From: Pseudonocardia sediminis
GTDB lineage: Bacteria; Actinomycetota; Actinomycetes; Mycobacteriales; Pseudonocardiaceae
NCBI RefSeq assembly: GCF_004217185.1
Contig: NZ_SHKL01000001.1
Location: forward strand, 3,532,001-3,596,000
Reading direction: 5' to 3'
DNA: 64,000 nucleotides
The translations under genes and the position numbers were made by a program. Positions 1-8,756 of the stretch are shown here, in pieces. The number at the start of each line of letters is the position of its first letter. Position 1 is the stretch's first letter. The notes under the pieces are model-generated. The model was not told the DNA's origin. It saw only the letters and a program-made list of their open reading frames with translations, and searched no databases.

Positions 1-647
1 AGACCGAGCAGCTTCGCGACAAGGTCCGGATGACGACGCACTCGCTGGCGCGGGCGTTCGACCGGATCCGGGCGGTGCTCGCCGAGCGCGGCTACCTCGA
101 CGAGTCCGCGACCGACCCGGCCGACATTGTCACCGAGCACGGACGCCGTCTGGCCCGGCTGTGGGGCGAGTCCGACCTGCTGGCCGCGGAGTGCCTGCGC
201 CGCGGCGTCTGGGAGGGGCTGGACCCGGAGGAGCTGGCCGCGGTGGTGTCCGCGCTGGTCTACGAGTCACGACGCGACGACGCGCCGATGCCGCGCCTTC
301 CCGCCGGGGCCGTCGCCGACGCCCTGGAGCGGACCGTGGAGCTGTGGTCCGAGCTCGACGCCGACCAGCGCCGCCTCAAGGCCGAGCGCACCCGCCAGCC
401 GGACCTGGCGTTCGCGTGGCCGATGCACCGCTGGGCCCGGGGCGAGTCGCTGGCGCAGGTGCTCGAGGCCGCGGAGCGCAACGGGCACGAGCTCTCCGCG
501 GGTGACTTCGTGCGCTGGTGCCGGCAGGTGCTCGACCTGCTGGACCAGATCGCCGGTGTCGCCGGGCGCTCCAGCGAGGTCGGGCGGGCCGCGCACCGCG
601 CGTCGGCCGCGGTGCGGCGCGGGGTCGTGGCGGCGGGGATGGCCTGA
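1..647 (+). CDS. helY: HelY-type superfamily 2 RNA helicase, C-terminal part
   Basis: The frame is already open at the window edge and ends at 647, so only the last ~214 residues are seen. They read as the helical DSHCT domain that closes Ski2/Mtr4-like helicases. Typical elements are GVWEGLDPEELAAVVSALVY, FAWPMHRWARGESLAQVL and the closing run GDFVRWCRQVLDLLDQIA. The ATP-binding helicase core lies upstream of the window. In M. tuberculosis helY neighbours a DUF4333-type membrane protein and a 5'-3' exonuclease, both of which also follow here, which supports orthology. The role in RNA handling is known only by analogy to Ski2/Mtr4. Confidence 0.9.
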   Translation, partial: TEQLRDKVRMTTHSLARAFDRIRAVLAERGYLDESATDPADIVTEHGRRLARLWGESDLLAAECLRRGVWEGLDPEELAAVVSALVYESRRDDAPMPRLPAGAVADALERTVELWSELDADQRRLKAERTRQPDLAFAWPMHRWARGESLAQVLEAAERNGHELSAGDFVRWCRQVLDLLDQIAGVAGRSSEVGRAAHRASAAVRRGVVAAGMA

Positions 648-671
648 GCTTGAGCCCGCGCCTGAGCACGG

Positions 672-715
672 AGCCTGCGGAGCTGCGCGTCGACACGCAG
701 CCTGCGGAGCTGCGC
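672..715. repeat. 17-bp direct repeat pair downstream of helY
   Basis: The 17-mer AGCCTGCGGAGCTGCGC occurs at 672-688 and again at 699-715, with a 10-bp spacer containing GTCGAC. It lies in the non-coding gap after helY and could fold on itself. Its function is unknown. Confidence 0.7.
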
Positions 716-812
716 AGGGGCACTGTCACGTAGCGTCTGGCGCAACGATGGGCTCCCGGGGCCCTTCCGCGTCGGTAGGGCGCGGCACGACGGACGGACA
801 GGAAGGTCGGCG

Positions 813-1793
813 ATGAGCACGCCACAGGGACCCGATCGACAGGGCCGCCACCCCTCCGACGCCGAGCAGACCGGCGAGCTGCCCACCTGGGGCACCCCGC
901 CGCCCGGGGGCTGGGGCCAGGCCGACCCGGACGCGCCCGGACGTGACGACGACCTGTCCGGCGGCCCGCAGGGCGGGCGCGGCGCCGAGGCGACCGGCGG
1001 GTGGGCGCCGACCGGCGGTGCCGGATCGACCGGGGTCTGGGAGCAGACCGGTGGTGCGGGTTCGACCGGGGCGTGGGCCCCGGCCGGTGGTGCGCAGGAG
1101 ACCGGGGGCTGGGCTCCGGCGGCGAGCGAGGGCACCGGCGGGTGGCCGTCGCAGCCGGGCGGCCGCCGTCGCGCCGAGGACCGCGTCCCGGACCAGCCGG
1201 GGTACGCCGGCCGGCCGGGATATGACGACAGCGACTGGGCACCGAGCCCCTGGGACCAGCCGGCCGCACCCCGCTCGGACGTACCCGCCGGACGGGCGCC
1301 GGTCTGGGGCGACGAGTCCACCGCTGTCGCCGCGCCGGCCGGTGGACGGCGCCGCGCTCCGGACGACGACGCCGGAGCCGGGCCCACCGGCGTGTGGGGC
1401 CCGACCGACGACGGCGTCCTGCCCGGTGAGGAGCCGTGGGCGCCGGACGACGTCGTGCGCCGCCCGAAGCGCGGCCCGCTCGGCCTGGGCCGGGGCGCGC
1501 TCGTCGGGATCGTCGGCGGGGTCGTGGTGATCGCGGTGCTGCTCGTACTGGCGTTCGTCGCACCCGGCTTCGCGGTGACCCGGACCCTGGACAAGACGGC
1601 CCTGCAGAACGGCGTCAACCAGATCCTGAGCCAGAACTACCGGCTGCAGGTCGGGGCGATCGACTGCCCGGACGACGTCGAGGTCACGGCCGGGACGACG
1701 TTCGAGTGCCAGGCCGTCGTCGACGGCGAGCAGCTCGCCGTCCCCGGCCGCGTGATCACCGACGACGGCGCCTACCAGGTCGGCCGCGTCTGA
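813..1793 (+). CDS. DUF4333 membrane protein with Gly/Trp-rich repeat tail
   Basis: The protein has 326 aa. Residues 1 to about 225 are low complexity, rich in Gly, Pro, Ala, Thr and Trp, with repeated TGGAGSTGxW and TGGW units. One transmembrane helix follows at about 228-250 (VGIVGGVVVIAVLLVLAFVA). The last ~78 residues are an extracytoplasmic DUF4333-type domain with its two spaced cysteines (IDCP and FECQ), probably disulfide-bonded. AGGAAGG precedes the ATG. The topology should be N-in, C-out, with the repeat region in the cytoplasm. Membrane proteins of this kind sit next to helY in mycobacteria. No activity is established for the family. Confidence 0.85.
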   Translation: MSTPQGPDRQGRHPSDAEQTGELPTWGTPPPGGWGQADPDAPGRDDDLSGGPQGGRGAEATGGWAPTGGAGSTGVWEQTGGAGSTGAWAPAGGAQETGGWAPAASEGTGGWPSQPGGRRRAEDRVPDQPGYAGRPGYDDSDWAPSPWDQPAAPRSDVPAGRAPVWGDESTAVAAPAGGRRRAPDDDAGAGPTGVWGPTDDGVLPGEEPWAPDDVVRRPKRGPLGLGRGALVGIVGGVVVIAVLLVLAFVAPGFAVTRTLDKTALQNGVNQILSQNYRLQVGAIDCPDDVEVTAGTTFECQAVVDGEQLAVPGRVITDDGAYQVGRV

Positions 1794-1852
1794 GACGCTG
1801 CACGCGCCCCAATCCGGATGACGGGGCGGGTCTCAGCCGGGATGCTCGGGGT

Positions 1853-3082
1853 GTGAGCGACCATCCCCGCGTCCGTGTCCTCGAACCCGACGAGCTGCGC
1901 GCGTCCACCGACCTGTTCCGCGCCGCCCTGCACATCCTCCCGCTCGACGACGACGGGTGGCGCCGCGGCGGATCCCGGCACGTCCCGGGCCGGACGCTGG
2001 GAGCGTTCGAGGAGCCCGCCGCGGGGGAGGACCCCGAGCTGGTCGGCACGGCCATGTCGTTCCCCTGCCGCACCGCCGTACCGGGCGGGGCGGGGCTGGA
2101 CACCGCCGCGGTCAGCCTGGTCGCGGTGCGCCCCGACAGGACGCGGCGCGGTCACCTGAGCGCGCTGATGCGGGCCCAGCTCGCCGACGTGGCGTCCCGG
2201 GGCGAGGTCCTGGCCACGTTGCGGGCCAGCGAGACCGGCATCTACGGCCGGTTCGGCTACGGCATCGCCACCCGCGGACGTCAGGTGCGGATCCGTGCCG
2301 GCGCGACGCTGCGCGCGGACGCGCCGTCCGGCGGCTCCGTCCGGCTGATCCCCCTCGACCGTGCGCGGACCGTCCTGCCCGAGCTGCACGAGCGCGCCGC
2401 GCTGCGCCGCCCGGGCGGGATGACCCGTTTCGAGGGCTGGTGGCCGATGTTCCTGGAGGGACACCGTCCGGCGACGGAGTTCCGTGCGATGGCGGTGCAC
2501 ACCGGCCCGGACGGCGACGACGGATGGGCCGTGTGGTCCGTCGACTCCGGCGACCACGCCGACGGCGACACCGTGCGGGTGCTGGACCTGCACGCCGGCA
2601 ACCCGGTGGCCTCGGCGGACCTGTGGCGGTTCCTGCTCGGGATGGACCTGACCGCCCGCGTCACCGGACGCCTCCGCCCGCTCGACGAGGACCTGTCGCT
2701 GCTGCTCACCGACCCGCGCGAGTTCCACGTCGAGGACGTCGCCGACGAGACGTGGCTGCGCCTGGTCGACGTCCCGGCCGCGCTCGCGGCCCGGACCTGG
2801 GGCGACGCCGCACCGGTCGTCCTGGGCGTGCACGACCGCCTGCTCCCGGCCAACGACGGCGCGTTCCGGATCGGCCCGGACGGGCCGAAGCCGGTCGAGG
2901 ACGTCACCGCACCGGACCTGGAGTGCGACGTCGACGCCCTGGCCATGGCCTACCTCGGCGACCGCCGCCCGTCGGAGCTGGTGGCGGCCGGGTGGTGGCG
3001 GGCCCACGACGACGCCGCGGTGGCCCGGGCCGACGCCCTGTTCGCCACCGCGGACGTCCCGTGGTGCGGCACGTTCTTCTGA
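1853..3082 (+). CDS. Eis-family GNAT N-acetyltransferase
   Basis: Starting at GTG 1853 the protein has 409 aa, the usual Eis length of about 400. It carries the bipartite GNAT fold and the central sterol-carrier-like C-terminal region of the family. The acetyl-CoA loop is RPDRTRRGHLSALM. The GIYGRFGYG segment supplies the tyrosine that acts as general acid in Eis. The chain ends WCGTFF; in M. tuberculosis Eis the C-terminal phenylalanine carboxylate is the general base. Eis enzymes acetylate amines including aminoglycosides and peptides; the substrate here is unknown. The gene converges on the flavoprotein gene, 3 bp away. An upstream in-frame extension exists but reads as non-coding. Confidence 0.88.
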   Translation: MSDHPRVRVLEPDELRASTDLFRAALHILPLDDDGWRRGGSRHVPGRTLGAFEEPAAGEDPELVGTAMSFPCRTAVPGGAGLDTAAVSLVAVRPDRTRRGHLSALMRAQLADVASRGEVLATLRASETGIYGRFGYGIATRGRQVRIRAGATLRADAPSGGSVRLIPLDRARTVLPELHERAALRRPGGMTRFEGWWPMFLEGHRPATEFRAMAVHTGPDGDDGWAVWSVDSGDHADGDTVRVLDLHAGNPVASADLWRFLLGMDLTARVTGRLRPLDEDLSLLLTDPREFHVEDVADETWLRLVDVPAALAARTWGDAAPVVLGVHDRLLPANDGAFRIGPDGPKPVEDVTAPDLECDVDALAMAYLGDRRPSELVAAGWWRAHDDAAVARADALFATADVPWCGTFF

Positions 3083-3085
3083 CCC

Positions 3086-4132
3086 TCAGGTTCGGGATCC
3101 GGCGGCGCTGAGCCCGTGCGCGCGGTCGCCCGCCACCAGCGCGGCGACCCGCGCCTCGGACGCGGCCGAGAACGGGTCGCCGCGGCGGAGCGCCACGGCC
3201 CGGTCGGTCTCGGAGGTGATCAGGTCGCCGTTGACCGCCATCGCGGCCGTGACGCCGGACGCCGCCGAGGCGACGACGGTGGCCATCGGGTCCCGCAGGT
3301 TCCCGGCGGCCCACACCCCGGGCACGGCGGTGCGCCCGGTCGGGTCGGTGTCCAGCTGGGTGGCGACGCCCGTCGGGTGCTCGACGATCTCGAGACCCAG
3401 CCCGTCGAGGAGGGCCCCTCCTGCCACAGCACGCGGGAGCACGACCACCGCCTCCCGCGCGACGACGCGCCCCGAGGCCAGCCGGACGCCCGACAGCGCG
3501 TCGTCGGTGACCTCGAGCCCGGCCACCTCCCCGTCGACGACGGCGATCCCGCGCGCCGCCAGCCGCTCCCACTCCTCGTCGGTGGGGTCCGGGGCGGTGT
3601 GCAGGAACAACGTCACGTCGTCGCTCCACTGGCGCAGCATCTGCGCCTGGTGCACCCCGAACGGGCCGGTGGCGAGGATGCCGATGGCCCGGTCGCGCAC
3701 CTCCCAGCCGTGGCAGTACGGGCAGTGGACGACGTCGCGGCCCCAGCGCTCCCGCAGACCGTCGACGTCCGGGAACTCCTCGGCCACGCCGCTCGCGAGG
3801 ATCAGCCGGCGGGCGGTGAGCTCGTCGCCGTCAGCGGTCCGCACCGTGAAGCCCCCGGCGGTGCGGCGCGCGGAGACGGCCCGCCCCGAGCGGACCTGTC
3901 CGCCGTAGCGGGTGACCTCCTCCCGCCCGAGCGCGGTCAGCTCGGCCGGCGCGATCCCGTCGCGGGTGAGGAAGCCGTGTACGCCCTCCGCCGGGGCGTT
4001 GCGGGGCTCGCCGGCGTCGAGGACCAGCACGTCCCGCCGTGCGCGGGCCAGGGTCAGCCCGGCCGAGAGCCCGGCCGCCCCGCCGCCGACCACCAGTACA
4101 TCGTAGTGAGAACCGTTGTCATCCATGACCAC
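3086..4132 (-). CDS. thioredoxin-reductase-like FAD/NAD(P) oxidoreductase
   Basis: The protein has 348 aa. An N-terminal dinucleotide fold is marked by VVGGGAAGLSAG (residues ~14-25). The redox motif HCPYCHGWE has CPYC at 137-140, in the position of the thioredoxin reductase disulfide. A second nucleotide-binding half and the closing FAD contact (GVWAAGNLRDP) follow. Low-molecular-weight reductases of this kind reduce thioredoxin-like or small disulfide partners; the CPYCHGWE variant is common in uncharacterised actinobacterial members. Translation may also start at the ATG at 4126. The partner protein is not encoded nearby. Confidence 0.88.
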   Translation of the reverse strand: MVMDDNGSHYDVLVVGGGAAGLSAGLTLARARRDVLVLDAGEPRNAPAEGVHGFLTRDGIAPAELTALGREEVTRYGGQVRSGRAVSARRTAGGFTVRTADGDELTARRLILASGVAEEFPDVDGLRERWGRDVVHCPYCHGWEVRDRAIGILATGPFGVHQAQMLRQWSDDVTLFLHTAPDPTDEEWERLAARGIAVVDGEVAGLEVTDDALSGVRLASGRVVAREAVVVLPRAVAGGALLDGLGLEIVEHPTGVATQLDTDPTGRTAVPGVWAAGNLRDPMATVVASAASGVTAAMAVNGDLITSETDRAVALRRGDPFSAASEARVAALVAGDRAHGLSAAGSRT

Positions 4133-4190
4133 GACTCTGCGCTTGTCATGCCGCTGACGCCAGCGACGTTGCCGTTATGGCAAGAACCGC

Positions 4191-5555
4191 TCAGGCGCCC
4201 TCGAAGAACGACGGCACGTCGACCGGACCGCCCGCCTCGGCGAACTCCGCCGCGACGGCCTCGCGCAGCGCGCCGTCGGCGAGCAGGTCGGCCACGGTCA
4301 GTGCGAGCCCCGCGGCCCCGTCGACGACGGCCCGGTCGCCACCCGGCCCGCCCGAGGCCTTGCCGAACTCGACCGTGTGCAGCGACGTCCCCGGCTCCGC
4401 GACGGCGATCATCGGGTGGATCGCCGGGATCCGGAAGCTGACGTTGCCCAGGTCGGTCGAGCCCGTCTCGGACTCCGGCACCACGCCGCGCGGGTGGACG
4501 GTCCGGCCGCGACCGGCCTGGTGCACCGCCCACCGGGCCGCGAGCGTGCCGTTGTGCCGGATCGGCAGGTACGCCGGCGCCGGGTCCCAGGTCAGCTCGT
4601 AGCCGCACCCGGTCATCGCGGCCGCGCCCACGGCGATCGCCTGGACGCGGGTCGTCATGTCCCGCAACGCGTCCGCGTCGGCCGAGCGCAGGTAGTACCG
4701 GGCCGCGGCCCGGTCCGGGACGACGTTGGGGCGGTCGCCGCCCTCGGTGATCACCCCGTGGATCCGGTCCGGGTCGGGCAGGTGCTGGCGCAGCATCGCG
4801 ACGCCCTGGTAGCCGAGCACGACGGCGTCGAGGGCGTTGCGGCCCATGAACGGCTGGGCGGCGGCGTGCGCGGCGACCCCGTGGTAGACGACGTCGACCT
4901 GACGGCGTCCCAGGAACGGGTGGTCGGCGATGTCGTGGGCGAACGGGTGCAGCATCACCGCGGCGTCAACCCCGTCGAAGGCGCCGTCGCGGGCCATGAG
5001 CTCCTTGCCCCCGCCACCCTCCTCCGCGGGCGTGCCGAGCAGCACGACGGTCCCGCCGGGGGCGCCCGGTGCGGACAGCGCGTGGGCGAGCGCCAGGAAC
5101 GCCCCGACCGCGGCGGAGCAGATGACGTTGTGCCCGCAGGCGTGCCCGAGCCCGGGCAGGGCGTCGTACTCGGCGAGCACCGCGACCGTCGGGCCGTTCC
5201 CCCCGGCGGTGTCACCGCCGATCCGGGCGCGCAGCGCGGTGTCCAGCCCGTGCACGCCGACCTCGGCGTCGATGCCGTGCCGCGTCAGCAGGTCGGCCAC
5301 GGCGGCGACCGAGCGGTGCTCCTCGTAGGCCGTCTCCGGGTCGGCGTGCAGGGCCCGCGAGAGCGCGACGATCTCGTCGGAGACCGCCTCCAGCCCGTCG
5401 GAGACGGCGGCCCGCAGGGACTCCGGCGCCCCGTCGAAGGGGGAGGTCAGCGGCTCGGCGCCGGCGGCGCGCACGGCCGTCTCGCGGGCGACGGCGTCGA
5501 GGTACGCGCGGCTGGGTCGTTCGGGGCGGGTGTGGTCCGTGTGGTGGTCGGGCAC
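4191..5555 (-). CDS. M20-family amidohydrolase / peptidase
   Basis: Using GTG 5555, which has GGGGAG about 11 nt upstream, the protein has 454 aa. The frame extends to 5600, but those 15 residues look non-coding. Zinc-site segments of M20 amidohydrolases are present: the AEYDALPGLGHACGHN block, the glutamate pair in GTPAEEGGGG, MLHPFAH and a late histidine. The arrangement matches the AbgB/HipO-like branch that cleaves N-acyl or aminobenzoyl amino acids or small peptides. The true substrate cannot be read from sequence. It lies upstream of, and in line with, the flavoprotein gene. Confidence 0.88.
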   Translation of the reverse strand: MPDHHTDHTRPERPSRAYLDAVARETAVRAAGAEPLTSPFDGAPESLRAAVSDGLEAVSDEIVALSRALHADPETAYEEHRSVAAVADLLTRHGIDAEVGVHGLDTALRARIGGDTAGGNGPTVAVLAEYDALPGLGHACGHNVICSAAVGAFLALAHALSAPGAPGGTVVLLGTPAEEGGGGKELMARDGAFDGVDAAVMLHPFAHDIADHPFLGRRQVDVVYHGVAAHAAAQPFMGRNALDAVVLGYQGVAMLRQHLPDPDRIHGVITEGGDRPNVVPDRAAARYYLRSADADALRDMTTRVQAIAVGAAAMTGCGYELTWDPAPAYLPIRHNGTLAARWAVHQAGRGRTVHPRGVVPESETGSTDLGNVSFRIPAIHPMIAVAEPGTSLHTVEFGKASGGPGGDRAVVDGAAGLALTVADLLADGALREAVAAEFAEAGGPVDVPSFFEGA

Positions 5556-5613
5556 GCCCCGAGTATCTCCCCACCGGACCCGGACACGTCGCGGACCCAC
5601 TCCGCGGGCCGGG

Positions 5614-6585
5614 TCAGGTCGCGGCGGCCTTGGTCAGTGCGGTGAGCAGGCGTTGGACCGACGACTCCAGTCCCCAGCGCTGCGCCAGCTCGACGAGGCG
5701 GTCGGGGTCCGCCGGGGTCACCGGCAGGGTGGTGTCGCCGGACAGGTCGACCCTCGCGTCGGTGACCACCCGCACCACGGGCTCCACCACCGAGAGGTAG
5801 TCGGTGGCCCCGCCCAGCTTCGACCGGACGGTCGCGGCGATCCGGGTGTCGGACGGGTCGCCGACAGCGGTGAGCAACTCGTCCCAGCTGCCGAAGCGCC
5901 CGACCAGCGTGGCCGCGGTCTTGGCGCCGACGCCGGGGACGCCGGGCAGCCCGTCGGAGGGGTCGCCGCGCAGCATCGCCATCTCCGCGTACGCCGCCCC
6001 GGCCCGCTCCAGCGGTACGCCGTACTTCTCGGCGACCTCGGCCGGGCCCAGGTACTCGGCCTTGTTCAGCCCGCGACCGATGTAGAGCAGGCGCACCGGG
6101 GCGGGCCCGTCGCGCACGATCTGCATGAGGTCGCGGTCCCCGGACACGGCCAGCACCGGGTCCGAGCTCTCGGTGTGGGCGAGCGTGCCGATCACGTCGT
6201 CGGCCTCGCAGCCGACGGCGCCGCCGGTGCAGATCCCCGCCGCCGCCAGCACCTCCATGATCACCGGCACCTGCGGGCCGAGCGTGTCCGGGACCTCCTC
6301 CGGGACGCCGGCCGGCACCTCGTCGGCAGCCTTCGCCGTCTCGACCCGGTGCGCCTTGTACGACGGCAGCGCCTCCACCCGGAACGCCGGCCGCCAGTCC
6401 AGGTCCAGGCACGCCACGAGCTTCGACGGCCGGTGCTCGGTGACCAGGCGGGCGATCATGTCGGTGAACCCGCGCACGGCGTTCACCGGCGTCCCGTCCG
6501 GTGCCATGATCGACTCGGGCACCCCGAAGTAGGCGCGGAAGTACATGCTCGCGGAGTCCAGGAGCATCAGCGGACGGTCGGTCAT
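5614..6585 (-). CDS. 5'-3' exonuclease (Pol I N-terminal domain family)
   Basis: This 323-aa stand-alone homologue of the DNA polymerase I 5'-nuclease domain is likely to act on flap or RNA-primed ends. Acidic metal-binding segments are visible: [15 protein letters not shown] at the start, [23 protein letters not shown] and [11 protein letters not shown]. The helix-hairpin-helix [18 protein letters not shown] follows at about residue 205. M. tuberculosis carries an equivalent gene (Rv2090) in the helY-pepE neighbourhood, as here. It is transcribed in the same direction as the M20 gene, which begins about 60 bp downstream of its stop. Confidence 0.92.
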   Translation of the reverse strand: MTDRPLMLLDSASMYFRAYFGVPESIMAPDGTPVNAVRGFTDMIARLVTEHRPSKLVACLDLDWRPAFRVEALPSYKAHRVETAKAADEVPAGVPEEVPDTLGPQVPVIMEVLAAAGICTGGAVGCEADDVIGTLAHTESSDPVLAVSGDRDLMQIVRDGPAPVRLLYIGRGLNKAEYLGPAEVAEKYGVPLERAGAAYAEMAMLRGDPSDGLPGVPGVGAKTAATLVGRFGSWDELLTAVGDPSDTRIAATVRSKLGGATDYLSVVEPVVRVVTDARVDLSGDTTLPVTPADPDRLVELAQRWGLESSVQRLLTALTKAAAT

Positions 6586-6642
6586 GGTGCGTCACTATGG
6601 CAGGCGTCGCATCGGTCTCGGCCCCGCGCATCCGGGAAAGGC

Positions 6643-7503
6643 ATGATGGTCGGCGTGACTGACACGGAACAGGGGACGGTGGAGACCGGGCCCGAATGGG
6701 AGAGAGACCGGATCGACTTCCGCCGGTCCGAGGCCGGGGGCGGTGTCGACCTGGACGACGCGGCCGGTGTCGCGGAGGAGGGCCCGCTCGCCCGGCGGTT
6801 CGCCGAGCTCACCGCGGGCCTGCTCGCGGCGGGCACCGTCGCCGAGGCGCTGCAGCGTGTGGTGACGGTGGCGCGCTCGGTGATCCCCGCGGCGGACCTG
6901 GTCAGCATCACGCTGAGGGCGCCGGACGGGACCTTCCACACCCCCGTCGAGACCGGCACCGAGGCCGCGGAGCTGGACCAGGAGCAGTACCGCAGCAACC
7001 GGGGGCCCTGCCTGGACTCCGCCCGGGAGGACGGCCCGGCGATGGCACTGAGCGGGGACCTCGGCCTCGAGACGCGGTGGCCGGAGTTCGCGTCGGCGGC
7101 GGTCCGGAACGGGTACGGCTCGGTGCTGGCGACGACGCTGCTGCCGGACGCGCGTGCGCCGCGGCTGTCCGGCGCGCTGAACCTCTACGCGCGCAAGCGC
7201 GACGCGTTCGGCGACGAGGACCGGGACCGCGCGCTGCTGCTGGCCACGCACGCCTCGCTCGCCCTGGCCGCGACCGAGGCGATCAGCCGTTCCGCCCTGC
7301 AGGAGGCCCAGTTCCGGACGGCGATCGCCTCGCGCGACGTGATCGGGCAGGCGAAGGGGATCCTGATGGCGCGCCGCGGGCTCAGCGCCGACGAGGCGTT
7401 CGACATCCTGCGCCGCACCTCGCAGGACCTCAACGTCAAGCTCGTCGATCTGGCGACCACGCTCGCGTCCCGGCCGACGGCACTGGACGGCGAGCACGCG
7501 TAG
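6643..7503 (+). CDS. GAF-ANTAR RNA-binding antiterminator-type regulator
   Basis: The protein has 286 aa from ATG 6643; ATG 6646 and GTG 6655 are also in frame and cannot be excluded. A GAF sensor spans about residues 45-200 and includes EQYRSNRGPCLDSAREDG, typical of actinobacterial GAF-ANTAR proteins. The C-terminal ANTAR three-helix domain (FRTAIASRDVIGQAKGILMA then LSADEAFDILRRTSQDLNVK) binds paired hairpins in mRNA to prevent termination. The GAF ligand is unknown. It is divergent from the exonuclease gene and is likely a stress or signal-responsive post-initiation regulator. Confidence 0.9.
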   Translation: MMVGVTDTEQGTVETGPEWERDRIDFRRSEAGGGVDLDDAAGVAEEGPLARRFAELTAGLLAAGTVAEALQRVVTVARSVIPAADLVSITLRAPDGTFHTPVETGTEAAELDQEQYRSNRGPCLDSAREDGPAMALSGDLGLETRWPEFASAAVRNGYGSVLATTLLPDARAPRLSGALNLYARKRDAFGDEDRDRALLLATHASLALAATEAISRSALQEAQFRTAIASRDVIGQAKGILMARRGLSADEAFDILRRTSQDLNVKLVDLATTLASRPTALDGEHA

Positions 7504-7579
7504 GGCCGGGCGCGGTACCGCTGGGTAGCCACGCCGGGGTGGGTCCCTCACCGACCGTGTCCGGCTTACGCTGCGGACC

Positions 7580-8707
7580 ATGACCGACGCCGTGCCCACA
7601 GAGCTGCTCGCCGACCGTCTGCGCCGGGCCGCCGAGTTCGCCGCCGAGCAGGACACCGACGTGCTGTTCCTGACCCCCGGCACCGACCTGCGGTACCTGA
7701 CCGGATTCGACGGCGCCTCGCACGAGCGCCTGACCTGCCTGATCGTCCCGGCCGCCGGGCACCGCGCCCCGCCGGCGCTGGTCGTACCGAAGCTGGAGGC
7801 GCCCGGGTTCGCCGACGTGCCGCTGGAGGCGCTCGGCATCGACCTGCTCACCTGGACCGACGGCGAGGACCCGTACCTGCTCGTCAGCGACCTCGCCGGT
7901 GGCCCCACCCGGATGTCGGTCGACGACGGGATGCCGGCCCGGCACGTGCTCGCCCTGCGCGACGCGTTCCCGGACGTCCCGCAGAGCCTCGGCGGACCGG
8001 TGTTGCGTGAGCTGCGGATGCGCAAGGACGCCGCCGAGGTCGCCCGGCTGCGCGCCGCCGGCGAGGCGATCGACCGCGTGCACGCGCGGATGGGGGAGAT
8101 GCTGCGTCCGGGCCGCACCGAGGCCGAGGTCGGCGCCGACATCACCGCCGCGATCGTCGCCGAGGGCCACGCCGAGGCCGCCTTCGTGATCGTCGGGTCC
8201 GGGCCGAACGGCGCGAGCCCACACCACGACGTCTCGGACCGCGTGATCGAGGCCGGTGACGTCGTCGTCATCGACATCGGCGGCCCCCTGCCCGACGGCT
8301 ACAACTCCGACTGCACCCGCACCTACGCCGTCGGCGGCGAGCCGTCGGCACAGGTCAAGGAGACCTACGCCGTGCTGCAGGAGGCCCAGGAGCGGGCCGT
8401 CGCCGCGGTGCGGCCGGGCGCGACCGCGGCGTCGATCGACGACGCCGCCCGGACGGTGATCACCGAGGCCGGGCACGGGGAGCACTTCATCCACCGCACC
8501 GGGCACGGCATCGGCCTCGACGTGCACGAGGAGCCCTACATCGTCGGTGGCAACGAGCTGGTGCTCGAGCCCGGCATGGCGTTCAGCATCGAGCCGGGCA
8601 TCTACCAGGCCGGCGGCTGGGGCGCCCGGATCGAGGACATCGTCGTGGTCACGGCCGACGGCGTCGAGCGGCTGAACCACAACCCGCGGGATCTCGTGGT
8701 CCTGTAG
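7580..8707 (+). CDS. M24-family Xaa-Pro dipeptidase / aminopeptidase
   Basis: The protein has 375 aa, with an N-terminal creatinase-like domain and a C-terminal pita-bread metallopeptidase domain. The dimetal ligands are readable in order: VVVIDIGG, YNSDCTRTY, HRTGHGIGLDVHEEP, FSIEPGIY and ARIEDIVVV. It is expected to cut dipeptides or peptides with proline in the second position in the cytosol. It corresponds by position to pepE (Rv2089c) beside the 5'-3' exonuclease in M. tuberculosis. The 40-bp palindrome immediately after its stop separates it from the convergent ThDP enzyme gene. Confidence 0.92.
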   Translation: MTDAVPTELLADRLRRAAEFAAEQDTDVLFLTPGTDLRYLTGFDGASHERLTCLIVPAAGHRAPPALVVPKLEAPGFADVPLEALGIDLLTWTDGEDPYLLVSDLAGGPTRMSVDDGMPARHVLALRDAFPDVPQSLGGPVLRELRMRKDAAEVARLRAAGEAIDRVHARMGEMLRPGRTEAEVGADITAAIVAEGHAEAAFVIVGSGPNGASPHHDVSDRVIEAGDVVVIDIGGPLPDGYNSDCTRTYAVGGEPSAQVKETYAVLQEAQERAVAAVRPGATAASIDDAARTVITEAGHGEHFIHRTGHGIGLDVHEEPYIVGGNELVLEPGMAFSIEPGIYQAGGWGARIEDIVVVTADGVERLNHNPRDLVVL

Positions 8708-8713
8708 GCCCCC

Positions 8714-8753
8714 GTGAGTGGATATCGCTGCCGGAGCAGCGATATCCACTCAC
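8714..8753. terminator. 18-bp perfect inverted repeat, bidirectional terminator or dispersed palindrome
   Basis: Arms of 18 nt at 8714-8731 and 8736-8753 are exact complements around a CGGA loop. The element begins 7 nt after the M24 peptidase stop and ends 3 nt before the stop of the convergent gene. There is no U-tract. A second copy of the same design (GTGnGyGGATATC ... GATATCCrCnCAC) lies at 60536-60575. Confidence 0.8.
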
Positions 8754-8756
8754 GAC

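Noticed and set aside
672-715. CRISPR-like repeats near the left end
   Set aside because: Only two 17-bp copies with a 10-bp spacer are present, with no cas genes in the window.
260-1618. Long minus-strand open frame of about 450 residues opposite helY and the DUF4333 gene
   Set aside because: Composition is Arg/Pro/Ser/Ala repeats without any recognisable domain. It lies antisense to two well-supported genes, as expected for chance frames at this GC content.
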